The notes under the pieces are model-generated. The model was not told the origin of the DNA. It worked only from the letters and a program-made list of their open reading frames with translations, and did not search any database. Of a DNA stretch of 20,112 nucleotides, positions 12,729 to 19,480 are shown piece after piece (positions within the stretch are counted from its first letter, which is position 1; the number at the start of each line of letters is the position of its first letter). Source of the stretch: a virus. Made by a program: the position numbers and the translations under genes. The stretch covers positions 1-20,112 of the IMG/VR virus record IMGVR_UViG_3300034630_000008; one strand, given 5' to 3'.

Positions 12729-12963
12729 GCTCTTGCTCCCCTGAGCGCTTGAATTGGGCTAAGCACGGCGGTAAAATGAGAACGAAACAAGAACAATGTT
12801 AGGGATCAATTCGCATAGGTTAACAGCCACAGGATGTAGCACCGACTCTCTGAAAAGCGCCGCTGTCTTGTGTTGCGCAGCTTGGATTGCGCACAACGGA
12901 ATGTGACTACCCGCCAATATTTCTTAATAGATGGGAGTCAGTTGGGGTGATAGTGTTGTTGTC

Positions 12964-13605
12964 ATGAACGACAAAACGACAAAGAACGTTATTGCCGCGT
13001 TTACCGAAGAGCAGGTGGAACGTCTTACCGGTGTCACTGTGCGCCAGCTGCGCACATGGGACCGTACGAAGTTCTTTGTCCCCAGCTTGGCCTATGAAGA
13101 CCGTAGCCGCCCGTACGCCAGGCTATACTCGTTCCGCGATTTGGCGTGCTTGAAAGTGCTCAACGCGCTTCGGAACGAATCGAGTGTTTCACTCCAGCAC
13201 CTTCGAGAAGTTAAGAAGAAACTGGCCCATTTGGGTGATGACGCATGGGCAAAGACTACGCTTTATGTGCTCAACAAAAAGGTCATCTTCGACAATCCAG
13301 AGACGAAATCTAAGGAAGAAATTGTTTCTGGACAGGGCATTCTACAAATCCCGTTGAAAGTCGTCACCGGCGAACTGCAGAGCGCTGTGGATGCCATGCG
13401 CCGGCGCGACGAAAGCTCGGTCGGCAAGATTGAACGCAAGCGCGGGACTGGAGCGGCCGCCACGATTTCTGGCACGCGTATCCCCGTGTCTGCTGTTAAG
13501 GCATTTTCGGATGCCGGCTACAGCATCGATGAAATCCTGAAGGAGTACCCCACCCTGGATCGCAACGACGTCATCGCGGCCATCAATTACGTGGATGCCG
13601 CTTGA
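12964..13605 (+). CDS. MerR-like HTH / DUF433 antitoxin
   Basis: 213 residues. The N-terminal ~70 form a MerR-type winged helix (FTEEQVERLTGVTVRQLRTW, then SRPYARLYSFRDLACLKVLN). The C-terminal ~55 match DUF433 (TISGTRIPVSAVKAFSDAGY, SIDEILKEYPTLDRNDVIAA), a domain found in predicted antitoxins next to PIN-like DUF5615 toxins. It overlaps the toxin gene by four bases (TTGA). The start is either ATG 12964 (used here) or ATG 12931; neither has an ideal ribosome site. A dyad TTGTG-N19-CACAA containing two TTGCGCA repeats lies upstream near 12870-12897 and may be its own operator. Fusion of both domains in one antitoxin is a notable architecture. Confidence 0.75.
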   Translation: MNDKTTKNVIAAFTEEQVERLTGVTVRQLRTWDRTKFFVPSLAYEDRSRPYARLYSFRDLACLKVLNALRNESSVSLQHLREVKKKLAHLGDDAWAKTTLYVLNKKVIFDNPETKSKEEIVSGQGILQIPLKVVTGELQSAVDAMRRRDESSVGKIERKRGTGAAATISGTRIPVSAVKAFSDAGYSIDEILKEYPTLDRNDVIAAINYVDAA

Positions 13606-14003
13606 AAGCACCGAAGAAACCTTTGCGATTTTTCTTGGATGCAAGCGTCCCCGATTCTGTTGGCAAGGTTTTATCGGATGCAGGTTTCCCGGTGATTTAC
13701 CACCGAGAAGCGCTCGCAGACGGCACGAAAGACCCTGTCGTCTGCCAAACCGCAATTGAGAATGAGGCTGTCCTTGTCGCCGTCGATGCCGACATGAAGC
13801 AGCTTACGAAGCGGTTTGGGAAAACTGAGGACCGCTTCCAAAAGCTGGACCTCCTGATGTGTTCCTGCAACGCAGTGATGACATCGAAGCGTGTGGCCCA
13901 GGCACTTAGCCTGATCGAGCACGAGTGGCGCGAAAGCCAAACCAAAACTTCCAAGCGACTTTGGGTGGAGATCACCAACCATCACATCCTGACGTACCGG
14001 TAG
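13602..14003 (+). CDS. DUF5615 PIN-like toxin
   Basis: 133 residues with PIN-like acidic positions: FFLDASVPDSVGKVLSDAGF (Asp13), the DGTKDPVV segment (Asp44) and VLVAVDADMKQL (Asp62, Asp64). DUF5615 proteins are predicted Mg-dependent RNases paired with DUF433 antitoxins. The start is TTG 13602, overlapping the antitoxin stop; GGA lies eight bases upstream and no nearby ATG exists, so expression probably depends on coupling to the antitoxin. The family normally ends soon after the second aspartate pair; here about 65 extra residues follow. A strong terminator comes 37 bases after the stop. Toxicity is inferred from family only. Confidence 0.72.
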   Translation: MKAPKKPLRFFLDASVPDSVGKVLSDAGFPVIYHREALADGTKDPVVCQTAIENEAVLVAVDADMKQLTKRFGKTEDRFQKLDLLMCSCNAVMTSKRVAQALSLIEHEWRESQTKTSKRLWVEITNHHILTYR

Positions 14004-14040
14004 TCCCCTCGCCTATTCCCAACGATTATCCTTTTTCTCA

Positions 14041-14065
14041 GCCCGCCCTAATCGGCGGGCTTTTT
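14041..14065 (+). terminator. Rho-independent terminator after the toxin-antitoxin pair
   Basis: GCCCGCC (14041-14047), six-base loop, GGCGGGC (14054-14060), then TTTTT (14061-14065). A textbook rightward terminator that isolates the toxin-antitoxin operon from the early phage operon. Confidence 0.88.
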
Positions 14066-14110
14066 GCTGCCTGCGATTCGAGCAGGGTTCGGGCAGCGCG
14101 CAATCAATAA

Positions 14111-14125
14111 GGTATTTTTTATACC
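14111..14125 (+). promoter_or_regulatory. Operator O3, identical to O2
   Basis: GGTATTTTTTATACC, the same perfect 15-base palindrome as at 12055-12069, located nine bases before the TTGACG of the early promoter. Centre-to-centre distance to O4 is 35 bases. Confidence 0.68.
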
Positions 14126-14133
14126 CCTTCATA

Positions 14134-14162
14134 TTGACGACATCAGGTACAATCTGTACCTT
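14134..14162 (+). promoter_or_regulatory. Early rightward promoter with operator O4
   Basis: TTGACG (14134-14139) is a good -35; six bases later comes the operator GGTACAATCTGTACC (14146-14160), covering the spacer and the -10 position (TACCTT at 17 bases, weak). Repressor bound here and at O3 would shut off the genes from 14201 onward. The -10 is uncertain. Confidence 0.6.
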
Positions 14163-14200
14163 GCTCTCATCAGCAAGGCGCTGACGAGAGGACTAAGCAA

Positions 14201-14425
14201 ATGGCGATGGTCACCCGATACAACATCCAAGACGAGGTTGGCCGGTTCCTCACCGCTGAGGGCTTCTTCTCGTACGAAGCCGACGATGCAGCCGAGTTCC
14301 GGGACGAAGACGAGGCCATCGAAGAGCTGGCCGTCTACCCGGGCTGCACGGTCGAAACGTACCAGCGCCCCTCTGCTTTCCCCGATTTCACAGCAACGCC
14401 CTCGATCGAGAAGGAGGCCGCGTAA
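14201..14425 (+). CDS. Small acidic phage early protein
   Basis: 74 residues, strongly acidic (DDAAEFRDEDEAIEELA) with no recognised domain. ATG 14201 has AGAGGA eight bases upstream. First gene of the early operon, about 40 bases after the operator-controlled promoter, so it should be expressed first on derepression; small acidic early phage proteins often block host enzymes or mimic DNA, but there is no direct evidence here. Its TAA shares a base with the next ATG (TAATG). Confidence 0.65.
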   Translation: MAMVTRYNIQDEVGRFLTAEGFFSYEADDAAEFRDEDEAIEELAVYPGCTVETYQRPSAFPDFTATPSIEKEAA

Positions 14426-14664
14426 TGTCCTTCAAGCCCCGCCGCGTGAAGCTGCACGAACTGTACCGCGAGATTGAAGCCCTCGGTGGCGCGTCGAACT
14501 CATCCGAGGATGAGGCCTACAACAACGCGATCGAGGACGCTCTGTCGATCCTCCGCGCCTCCGGGTTTGCCGAGGGTTCTTACGTCGACCAGCCCGAATA
14601 CGACAACCGCGCCCGCCTCGCCGCTCGCGAGTTCGCGCCTGTCGCAGGAGCGGCACTCGCATGA
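14425..14664 (+). CDS. Small hypothetical phage protein
   Basis: 79 residues: a basic start (MSFKPRRVKLHELYREIEAL), then an acidic helix (SSEDEAYNNAIEDALSILRA) and an Ala-rich end. Soluble, helical, no known motif. Start and stop overlap the neighbours (TAATG upstream, ATGA downstream), showing it is part of a tightly coupled early operon. Confidence 0.65.
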   Translation: MSFKPRRVKLHELYREIEALGGASNSSEDEAYNNAIEDALSILRASGFAEGSYVDQPEYDNRARLAAREFAPVAGAALA

Positions 14665-14855
14665 GCACGAAAGCGAAAGGACGGCCAAAGCTTGGCGACG
14701 GCAACACCGAGCGCTTCCATATGGCGATCACCGCTGAAGAGATCTCCGCCATTGACGACTGGCGCTATGCGAACCGGATACCAACAAGATCGGAAGCGGT
14801 GCGGCAGCTTGTGAGGCTTGGCATCGATGCTTCCAAGCAGGATGGCCGGTCATGA
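14661..14855 (+). CDS. Ribbon-helix-helix (Arc/CopG-type) DNA-binding protein
   Basis: 64 residues. A basic N-terminal arm (KAKGRPKLGDGN), a strand ERFHMAITAEE, then helix EEISAIDDWRYANRI and helix TRSEAVRQLVRLGID give the complete ribbon-helix-helix plan with the usual S-E-A-V-R-x-L-V-R-x-G motif. Such proteins bind DNA as dimers and usually regulate their own operon. Probably an early regulator. It overlaps both neighbours by four bases. Confidence 0.78.
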   Translation: MSTKAKGRPKLGDGNTERFHMAITAEEISAIDDWRYANRIPTRSEAVRQLVRLGIDASKQDGRS

Positions 14856-15088
14856 CCTGCCCTATCCAGTACGCCTGCGATCCGGTAGCCCGGTATTGCG
14901 AGTGCTCGCGGTGCCAGTTGCCGCCAGCGCCCAATGCCGACCTGGACGCGCTGCAGGAGTTCAACGCCGCAGCGTACTCGCTCGCCACCTTCATCATCCT
15001 CCTCGCCGCCCTCCTCGCCTTCATGGCGATCGGCTTTGCGAACACCGAGGAGATCCACCGCAAAATTGTCGCCGAGAGGACCGTCTGA
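14852..15088 (+). CDS. Small Cys-rich protein with one TM segment
   Basis: 78 residues. The N-terminus has four cysteines within 21 residues (TCPIQYACDPVARYCECSRC has five including the first), which could bind a metal. A hydrophobic segment at about 43-62 (LATFIILLAALLAFMAIGFA) and a short charged tail follow. No family recognised. Overlaps its neighbours (ATGA, TGATG) within the early operon. Confidence 0.65.
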   Translation: MTCPIQYACDPVARYCECSRCQLPPAPNADLDALQEFNAAAYSLATFIILLAALLAFMAIGFANTEEIHRKIVAERTV

Positions 15089-15618
15089 TGACCGCTCCCG
15101 CAATCGAACACAGCATGCGCCGGCAGACCGAGGCGGCAAAGGCCCTCCTCGTCGATCTCCGCAACCAGGGCGCCGATGACGACGCCGAGCTCGTCGCCGA
15201 CACCATCGAGGGCGAAACGAACCTCTTTGAGGCGATCGAAGAGGCAATCGCGGAACTCGACGAGTGCGACGTTCTCGTAACTGGCCTCAAGGCCAAGGAA
15301 TCCGACTTCGCGGCACGCCGCAAGGCGATCGCGAAGCGCGCCGAGCGCATCCGGGCCCTGATCGAACAGGCGATGCTGGCAACGGACCAGATGTCCATGA
15401 AGCTGCCGACGGCGACGCTGTCGCTCTCAAAGCGCGCGCCGGGCCTGATCGTCACCAATGAAGCTGACATCCCGGTCGAGTTCTGGATCGAGCAGGAGCG
15501 CCCGGCGCCGAAGCTCGACAAAAGAGCCCTAACCGCCGCCTTGCGCGAGGAGAACGCCAGAGTGCCCGGCGCCACGCTCGACAACGGCAGTTTCAGCCTT
15601 TCCGTCAGGAGGAAGTGA
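15088..15618 (+). CDS. Siphovirus Gp157-like protein
   Basis: 176 residues. N-terminal helical region with an acidic stretch (ETNLFEAIEEAIAELDECDV), then KAKESDFAARRKAIAKRAER, ending in a beta-rich part LPTATLSLSKRAPGLIVTN, DIPVEFWIEQ and ALREENARVPGATL. This order is characteristic of the phage Gp157 family (named from Streptococcus phage Sfi), linked to resistance or recombination but without a settled mechanism. It directly precedes bet, a common arrangement with single-strand annealing genes. ATG 15088 overlaps the previous stop. Confidence 0.8.
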   Translation: MTAPAIEHSMRRQTEAAKALLVDLRNQGADDDAELVADTIEGETNLFEAIEEAIAELDECDVLVTGLKAKESDFAARRKAIAKRAERIRALIEQAMLATDQMSMKLPTATLSLSKRAPGLIVTNEADIPVEFWIEQERPAPKLDKRALTAALREENARVPGATLDNGSFSLSVRRK

Positions 15619-15620
15619 CT

Positions 15621-16577
15621 ATGAACGCCCTCACGAAATACGACATGACGTCCAAACAGGTCACGCTGGTCAAACAGACGATCGCCAAGGACTGCAACGA
15701 CGACGAGTTCAACCTCTACATGGAGGTGGCGCGCGGCAAGGGGCTCGACCCGTTTCTGGGGCAGATCATTCCGATGGTGTTCTCGAAGAAGGACGCCAAC
15801 AAGCGCAAGATGACGATCATTATCAGCCGCGACGGCCAGCGCGTCATCGCGCAACGGTGCGGCGACTACCGACCCGCCAGCAAGCCACCGACGTACGAGT
15901 TCGACAAGGAGCTGAAAAGCCCGCTCAACCCGCAGGGCATCGTTTCGGCCACGGTCTATCTCTGGAAGCAGGATCCGAAGTCGGGTGAATGGTACGAGGT
16001 CGCCGGCCAAGCCTATTGGGAAGAGTTCGCCCCGATCAAGGACGAATGGGCGCAGAACGACAACGGGAAAAACTACAAGACCGGCAAGCAGACGCTCGAC
16101 GACAGCGGCAATTGGGCCCGCATGCCGCGCCTGATGATCGCGAAGTGTGCCGAAATGCAGGCGCTGCGCGCGGGCTGGCCGGAGCAGTTCACCGGCCTCT
16201 ATGACGAAGCAGAAATGGATCGCGCCAAGGTTCTCGACCTGACAGCATCTGAAATCGTCCTGAAGGAAGCCGAAGACAACCGCATGCGGGCAATCGGCGC
16301 CGATAACTCGATCACCGTCACCTGGGGCGACAATTGGGCGCTCGAGAATGTGCCGGTCGGTCAGTTCTTCGACGAGGCGGTCAAATTCATCAACGAGTCG
16401 ACGCCGGACACCGTGGCAAGGTGGCGCGATGCCAACCGGGAGCCGCTGCAGCGCTATTGGGCATTGCAGAAGGGTGACGCATTGGAACTGCGCAAGCGCA
16501 TTGATGCCGCTATAGCGCGCGCTCCGTCCCGGCCGGCGAACGACCCGCTGCGCAATCATCCGCTGATGGCTGGTTGA
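15621..16577 (+). CDS. bet: Phage recombination protein Bet (single-strand annealing, RecT/Redbeta family)
   Basis: 318 residues. MNALTKYDMTSKQVTLVKQT, DDEFNLYMEVARGKGLDPF, MTIIISRDGQRVIAQR, VYLWKQDPKSGEWYEVAGQA and RMPRLMIAKCAEMQALRAGW follow the Bet family core in order. These proteins coat and anneal single-stranded DNA and normally work with a 5'-3' exonuclease. AGGAGG lies eight bases before ATG 15621, which I prefer to the GTG six bases earlier. The C-terminal ~90 residues are a less conserved tail. No exonuclease gene is visible nearby. Confidence 0.9.
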   Translation: MNALTKYDMTSKQVTLVKQTIAKDCNDDEFNLYMEVARGKGLDPFLGQIIPMVFSKKDANKRKMTIIISRDGQRVIAQRCGDYRPASKPPTYEFDKELKSPLNPQGIVSATVYLWKQDPKSGEWYEVAGQAYWEEFAPIKDEWAQNDNGKNYKTGKQTLDDSGNWARMPRLMIAKCAEMQALRAGWPEQFTGLYDEAEMDRAKVLDLTASEIVLKEAEDNRMRAIGADNSITVTWGDNWALENVPVGQFFDEAVKFINESTPDTVARWRDANREPLQRYWALQKGDALELRKRIDAAIARAPSRPANDPLRNHPLMAG

Positions 16578-16579
16578 AC

Positions 16580-17101
16580 ATGGGCGGCCCGGTCCTTCTC
16601 CAATGGAACGGCGAGGCCTTCCAGCCGGCGAACCGGCATTGGGTCAGCCAGTGCGACAAGCGCTTTGTAGTCGGCGAGTTCTATACGCTCGCCGAGCACA
16701 ACGACCGGAGCATGAACACGCACCGGCACTATTTCGCGTCGGTCGCCGAGGCTTGGCGGAACCTGCCGGAGCATTTCGCCGGCCTGCCCTTCACCGAATC
16801 CGCGGAGCATCTGCGCGCCTACGCACTGATCCGCACCGGCTATTGCGACGCTCACACCATCGTCTGCTCGAGCAAGGCAGAAGCATCGCGCATGGCGGCT
16901 TTCATCCGACCGATCGACGGCTTTTCCATCGTCGACGTCAAAGAGGCAACCGTCACCCGGTACGTGGCGAAAAGCCAGTCCATGAAAGCGATGGACAAGC
17001 AGGAATTCCAACAGAGCAAGGTGGCCGTCCTCGACTTCCTCGACGACCTGATCGGCGTCGAGCGCGGCACCACGCACCGAAACGCAGAGAGCGCCGCATG
17101 A
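16580..17101 (+). CDS. Phage protein, possibly DUF1367-like
   Basis: 173 residues. FQPANRHWVSQCDKRFVVGE, then SMNTHRHYFASVAEAWRNLP and SSKAEASRMAAFIRPIDGFS. The pattern of a strand pair, then H-R-x-Y-F-A and a W-x-N-L-P-E helix, recalls DUF1367 phage proteins usually found near recombination genes. I hold this loosely. It follows bet by two bases. The ATG at 16580 lacks a clear ribosome site; translation may rely on coupling. Confidence 0.65.
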   Translation: MGGPVLLQWNGEAFQPANRHWVSQCDKRFVVGEFYTLAEHNDRSMNTHRHYFASVAEAWRNLPEHFAGLPFTESAEHLRAYALIRTGYCDAHTIVCSSKAEASRMAAFIRPIDGFSIVDVKEATVTRYVAKSQSMKAMDKQEFQQSKVAVLDFLDDLIGVERGTTHRNAESAA

Positions 17102-17457
17102 CCGGCCCGCTCCTCATCTGCGACCTCCGCCCTGAATGGAACTGGCGTCCTTACGTCACCTTCTGGCGCCCGAATAACGCCAACTACGCCTACCCGCTGG
17201 CGTGGGCTGGCGACTACACCGAAGCCGAAGTCATGGCGGCGGGGAGCTATTACACCATCTTCGAAGGCGGCTCGCTGATCCGCTTCCCGATCTTGCGCTC
17301 GCTCGTCGAGCCATTGGCGGTTGCCCCGGAGCCTGGTCACATCGATGGAGATGCCGGCCCGGTCGTTCGCCAGAATCCGATCAACTGCGAGATGCTGCGG
17401 GAACTGGCCTACCGGCCCGCGATCGTCGCGTTCGCGAAATTGGAGTTTGCGCCATGA
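17098..17457 (+). CDS. Hypothetical phage protein
   Basis: 119 residues, rich in Trp, Tyr and Pro (WNWRPYVTFWRPNNANYAYP), mixed alpha/beta, no signal or membrane segment and no catalytic motif I recognise. ATGA overlaps on both sides tie it to the early operon between the DUF1367-like gene and a small basic gene. Confidence 0.65.
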   Translation: MTGPLLICDLRPEWNWRPYVTFWRPNNANYAYPLAWAGDYTEAEVMAAGSYYTIFEGGSLIRFPILRSLVEPLAVAPEPGHIDGDAGPVVRQNPINCEMLRELAYRPAIVAFAKLEFAP

Positions 17458-17723
17458 TCGACTGGCAGAAAACCGCCTCTCAGGTCATCGGCGAGGTTCA
17501 CCGTAACCTTCCAGCCGACGCCGATCTCGCCGCCCGCAAGAGGGCGTTGCGCGCTGCGCGGCCTTGGGAATTCGCCTCGACGAGCTGGGGAAAAAAGGTC
17601 TGGGCGAAGCACTCCCGCAAGTATCTCGAAAAGTTCGGCCTGCCGCCGCTGAAGGCGAAGGCCATCGAGGATCACCTCTCGCCGCTTGAACGGCTGATGG
17701 TAAAGGCAAAGGGGGCAGCATAA
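17454..17723 (+). CDS. Small basic hypothetical phage protein
   Basis: 89 residues, basic (pI clearly high by eye): KRALRAARPWEFASTSWGKK, WAKHSRKYLEKFGLPPLKAK. Probably helical with possible nucleic-acid affinity, but no family is recognised. ATGA overlap with the previous gene and a one-base overlap (TAATG) with the HNH-type gene. Confidence 0.62.
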   Translation: MIDWQKTASQVIGEVHRNLPADADLAARKRALRAARPWEFASTSWGKKVWAKHSRKYLEKFGLPPLKAKAIEDHLSPLERLMVKAKGAA

Positions 17724-18154
17724 TGGCCCGTCGCGAGTTCACCAAAGCCGTCTACGTCCAGATCGTGAAGCGCGCGATGCTCCCGAACGGAGAGATCGCC
17801 TGCGAGGGCTGCGGCCTCATCCTGGGCAAGAAGAAATACCACGTCGATCACACAATCGCGGACGCCCTGCAGATCGACAAGACCCGGAAGCTGACGGCCG
17901 ACGACGGCAAGCTCCTCGGCGTCGAATGCTGCCACAAGCCGAAGACGGCCGAAGGCGTCTCGGTAATCGCCGAGGCGAAGCGTCGCGAGGAAAACCATCT
18001 CGGCATCAAGCGGCAGACGAAGCCGATCCGGTCGCCCGGGTTCGCGAAGTCCGAGAAGGCCGCGCGCCGGTCGCCTAAACCTTCGCTGCCCTACCGGCCC
18101 ATGTATCGCGAAGCCGCCCTCTCCTCTGCCCAGTCCACCAACAGGGAGGATTAA
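17723..18154 (+). CDS. HNH endonuclease-like zinc-finger protein
   Basis: 143 residues. CEGCG (Cys27, Cys30), KKKYHVDHTIADAL with His40-x-Asp-His43, then GVECCHKPKTAEGV (Cys69, Cys70, His71) fit the HNH fold: a Cys4-type zinc knuckle around the D-H pair and a C-x-x-x-x-H-x-x-K-T end. The C-terminal ~60 residues are basic and Pro/Ser-rich, likely to touch nucleic acid. Phage HNH enzymes nick DNA during packaging or homing; here the gene sits in the early operon, not beside a terminase, so recombination or homing-like activity is equally possible. Confidence 0.78.
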   Translation: MARREFTKAVYVQIVKRAMLPNGEIACEGCGLILGKKKYHVDHTIADALQIDKTRKLTADDGKLLGVECCHKPKTAEGVSVIAEAKRREENHLGIKRQTKPIRSPGFAKSEKAARRSPKPSLPYRPMYREAALSSAQSTNRED

Positions 18155-18158
18155 TCCC

Positions 18159-18371
18159 ATGCGACCATACGATGTGAAGACTGAAGCCGATCTGTTGTCG
18201 ATGCGCAGTGACAACCACCCGCAAGAAACATCGGCTTGGACCATTCTCAATCTTGCCGACGAAGTCTCGCTGTTCCCGCCATCTGGCGTTCCCGGTCCAT
18301 CGTGGGTGACCATTCCGCGCGCCCAATTCAACGCGATCGTCGACTGGTACATGAAGGATCAGGGCCAATGA
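18159..18371 (+). CDS. Small hypothetical phage protein
   Basis: 70 residues, soluble, acidic middle (ILNLADEVSLFPPSGVPG) and a C-terminal helix (FNAIVDWYMKDQGQ). GGAGG precedes ATG 18159, a strong ribosome site in an operon where most genes use overlap coupling. No family recognised. Confidence 0.62.
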   Translation: MRPYDVKTEADLLSMRSDNHPQETSAWTILNLADEVSLFPPSGVPGPSWVTIPRAQFNAIVDWYMKDQGQ

Positions 18372-19120
18372 AGCCAACACCGACACCCGAGATGATCGAG
18401 GCTGCAGCGAAGAAGCAATTCGAGCTGCACCACCTCACCAGATGGGAGACGGCCTCAGACGAGGAGCGGTCAAGCCATCTCTTCGACGCCCAATCTGTCC
18501 TTTCCGCCGCCCTCTCCGCCAAGCCAGCAGCGGCGGTAGTGGGGGAGCGGGACGGGTGGAAGCTCGTGCCGATCGAGCCGACGCCGGAGATGATCGACGC
18601 TGGCCGTATAGCTCGTTGGAACATCGAAGGTGGCTATGGCGGCCCTTCGTCGTGGGAGGCCATGCTTGCCGCCGCCCCTCCCGCGCCCGATGGCTGGCAG
18701 CCGGACGCCGGTCTGCAGTGGCATCTTGACCGGATCGGAGAGGAAATCGCCGCCGGCAGGAAGCAAAACGCGCTGGCCTACCTGTCTTTCGCGTTCGCTG
18801 AGACATCGTCCGAGCTAGACCGGATGCGGCGGGAGCTGGCCGAAGTCAGCGACCTGCTGAAAGACCCGGCCGCCGTTCGCATCAACTACCTGCGCGGCGA
18901 AATCGCTTGCCAGTCGCTCATCGACGAAGCGCGGGCGGGTGCTTTCAGGGAGGCGGCGGCCGTAGCCGAACTCGACGCCGATTGGTCCGCGTTCGGGAAA
19001 AAGAACCTTGAGCCGTGGGATACCGGCCCCGACACCGTTCGCGACTACCGGCTCGGCATAGTTGCCGGCAGAGCGATTGCCGCTGCGATCCGCGCCAAAG
19101 CCGAGGAGACGCGGACGTGA
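18368..19120 (+). CDS. Hypothetical phage protein with repeated PTPEMI motif
   Basis: 250 residues. Two related segments: TPTPEMIEAAAKKQFELHHL at 4-23 with its helix to about 50, and EPTPEMIDAGRIARWNIEGG at 70-89 followed by SSWEAMLAAAP. Phage and plasmid proteins of rhizobia and related bacteria often carry this T-P-E-M-I-x-A-G module once or several times. The C-terminal half is a long helix (about 140-165) followed by an Ala-rich part. Function not known. Overlaps neighbours by ATGA and GTGA. Confidence 0.65.
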   Translation: MKPTPTPEMIEAAAKKQFELHHLTRWETASDEERSSHLFDAQSVLSAALSAKPAAAVVGERDGWKLVPIEPTPEMIDAGRIARWNIEGGYGGPSSWEAMLAAAPPAPDGWQPDAGLQWHLDRIGEEIAAGRKQNALAYLSFAFAETSSELDRMRRELAEVSDLLKDPAAVRINYLRGEIACQSLIDEARAGAFREAAAVAELDADWSAFGKKNLEPWDTGPDTVRDYRLGIVAGRAIAAAIRAKAEETRT

Positions 19121-19245
19121 CCGGGTTCGGCTTCATCGCATCCCTGCTCCTCATCTGGGCCTGGCTTGAGCCTGAAAAGGTTGGCCGCTGGCTCGCCCGC
19201 GTGAAATCCGGCATCTCCCGCCAAGAACAAGGAGCCGAAGAATGA
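19117..19245 (+). CDS. Tiny membrane protein
   Basis: 42 residues starting at GTG 19117, overlapping the preceding TGA (GTGA) and overlapping the next gene by ATGA. A single hydrophobic stretch (GFGFIASLLLIWAWL) is followed by a basic/polar tail (ARVKSGISRQEQGAEE). Codon use is like its neighbours. Length and topology suggest a small inner-membrane protein; role unknown. Confidence 0.55.
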   Translation: MTGFGFIASLLLIWAWLEPEKVGRWLARVKSGISRQEQGAEE

Positions 19246-19480
19246 CCGCGAGAGCAGCAATCAAGGCGGCCGACCTGAAGCGTATGGCCGATGTGGCCAA
19301 GTCGAAGGGCGTCACGATTTGGATCGAGGTCAACGGACAACGCGTCGGCGTTTCTCCAGATATCCAAGCCCCCCCAAGCCTGTTACGGTTGACCTGAAAC
19401 CAGATGACTTCACGTCATTGGCGGAATGGCAGGCGTGGAGAGACCGAGAACGTGCTCGTGAAGCTCAAAGGAATTTATAA
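19242..19480 (+). pseudogene. Small phage gene before the integrase, frameshifted in a C run
   Basis: ATG 19242 opens MTARAAIKAADLKRMADVAK and so on to VGVSPDIQAPP, then reads into a TGA at 19395-19397 (51 residues). In another frame the next bases give PVTVDLKPDDFTSLAEWQAW and RDRERAREAQRNL, ending TAA 19478-19480. The switch coincides with seven consecutive C (19369-19375); one more C would restore a 79-residue protein. Homopolymer slippage or a base-call error are the two explanations. Phage genes of this kind commonly overlap the start of the integrase gene, as the restored frame would here. Confidence 0.7.

Noticed and set aside
15021-16559. Leftward open frame of 512 codons
   Set aside because: Antisense to Gp157 and bet; a product of GC-rich wobble positions.
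16603-17097. Rightward frame overlapping the DUF1367-like gene, continuous with the gene at 17098
   Set aside because: Arg/Pro-rich translation typical of an out-of-frame shadow; the real gene starts at ATG 17098.
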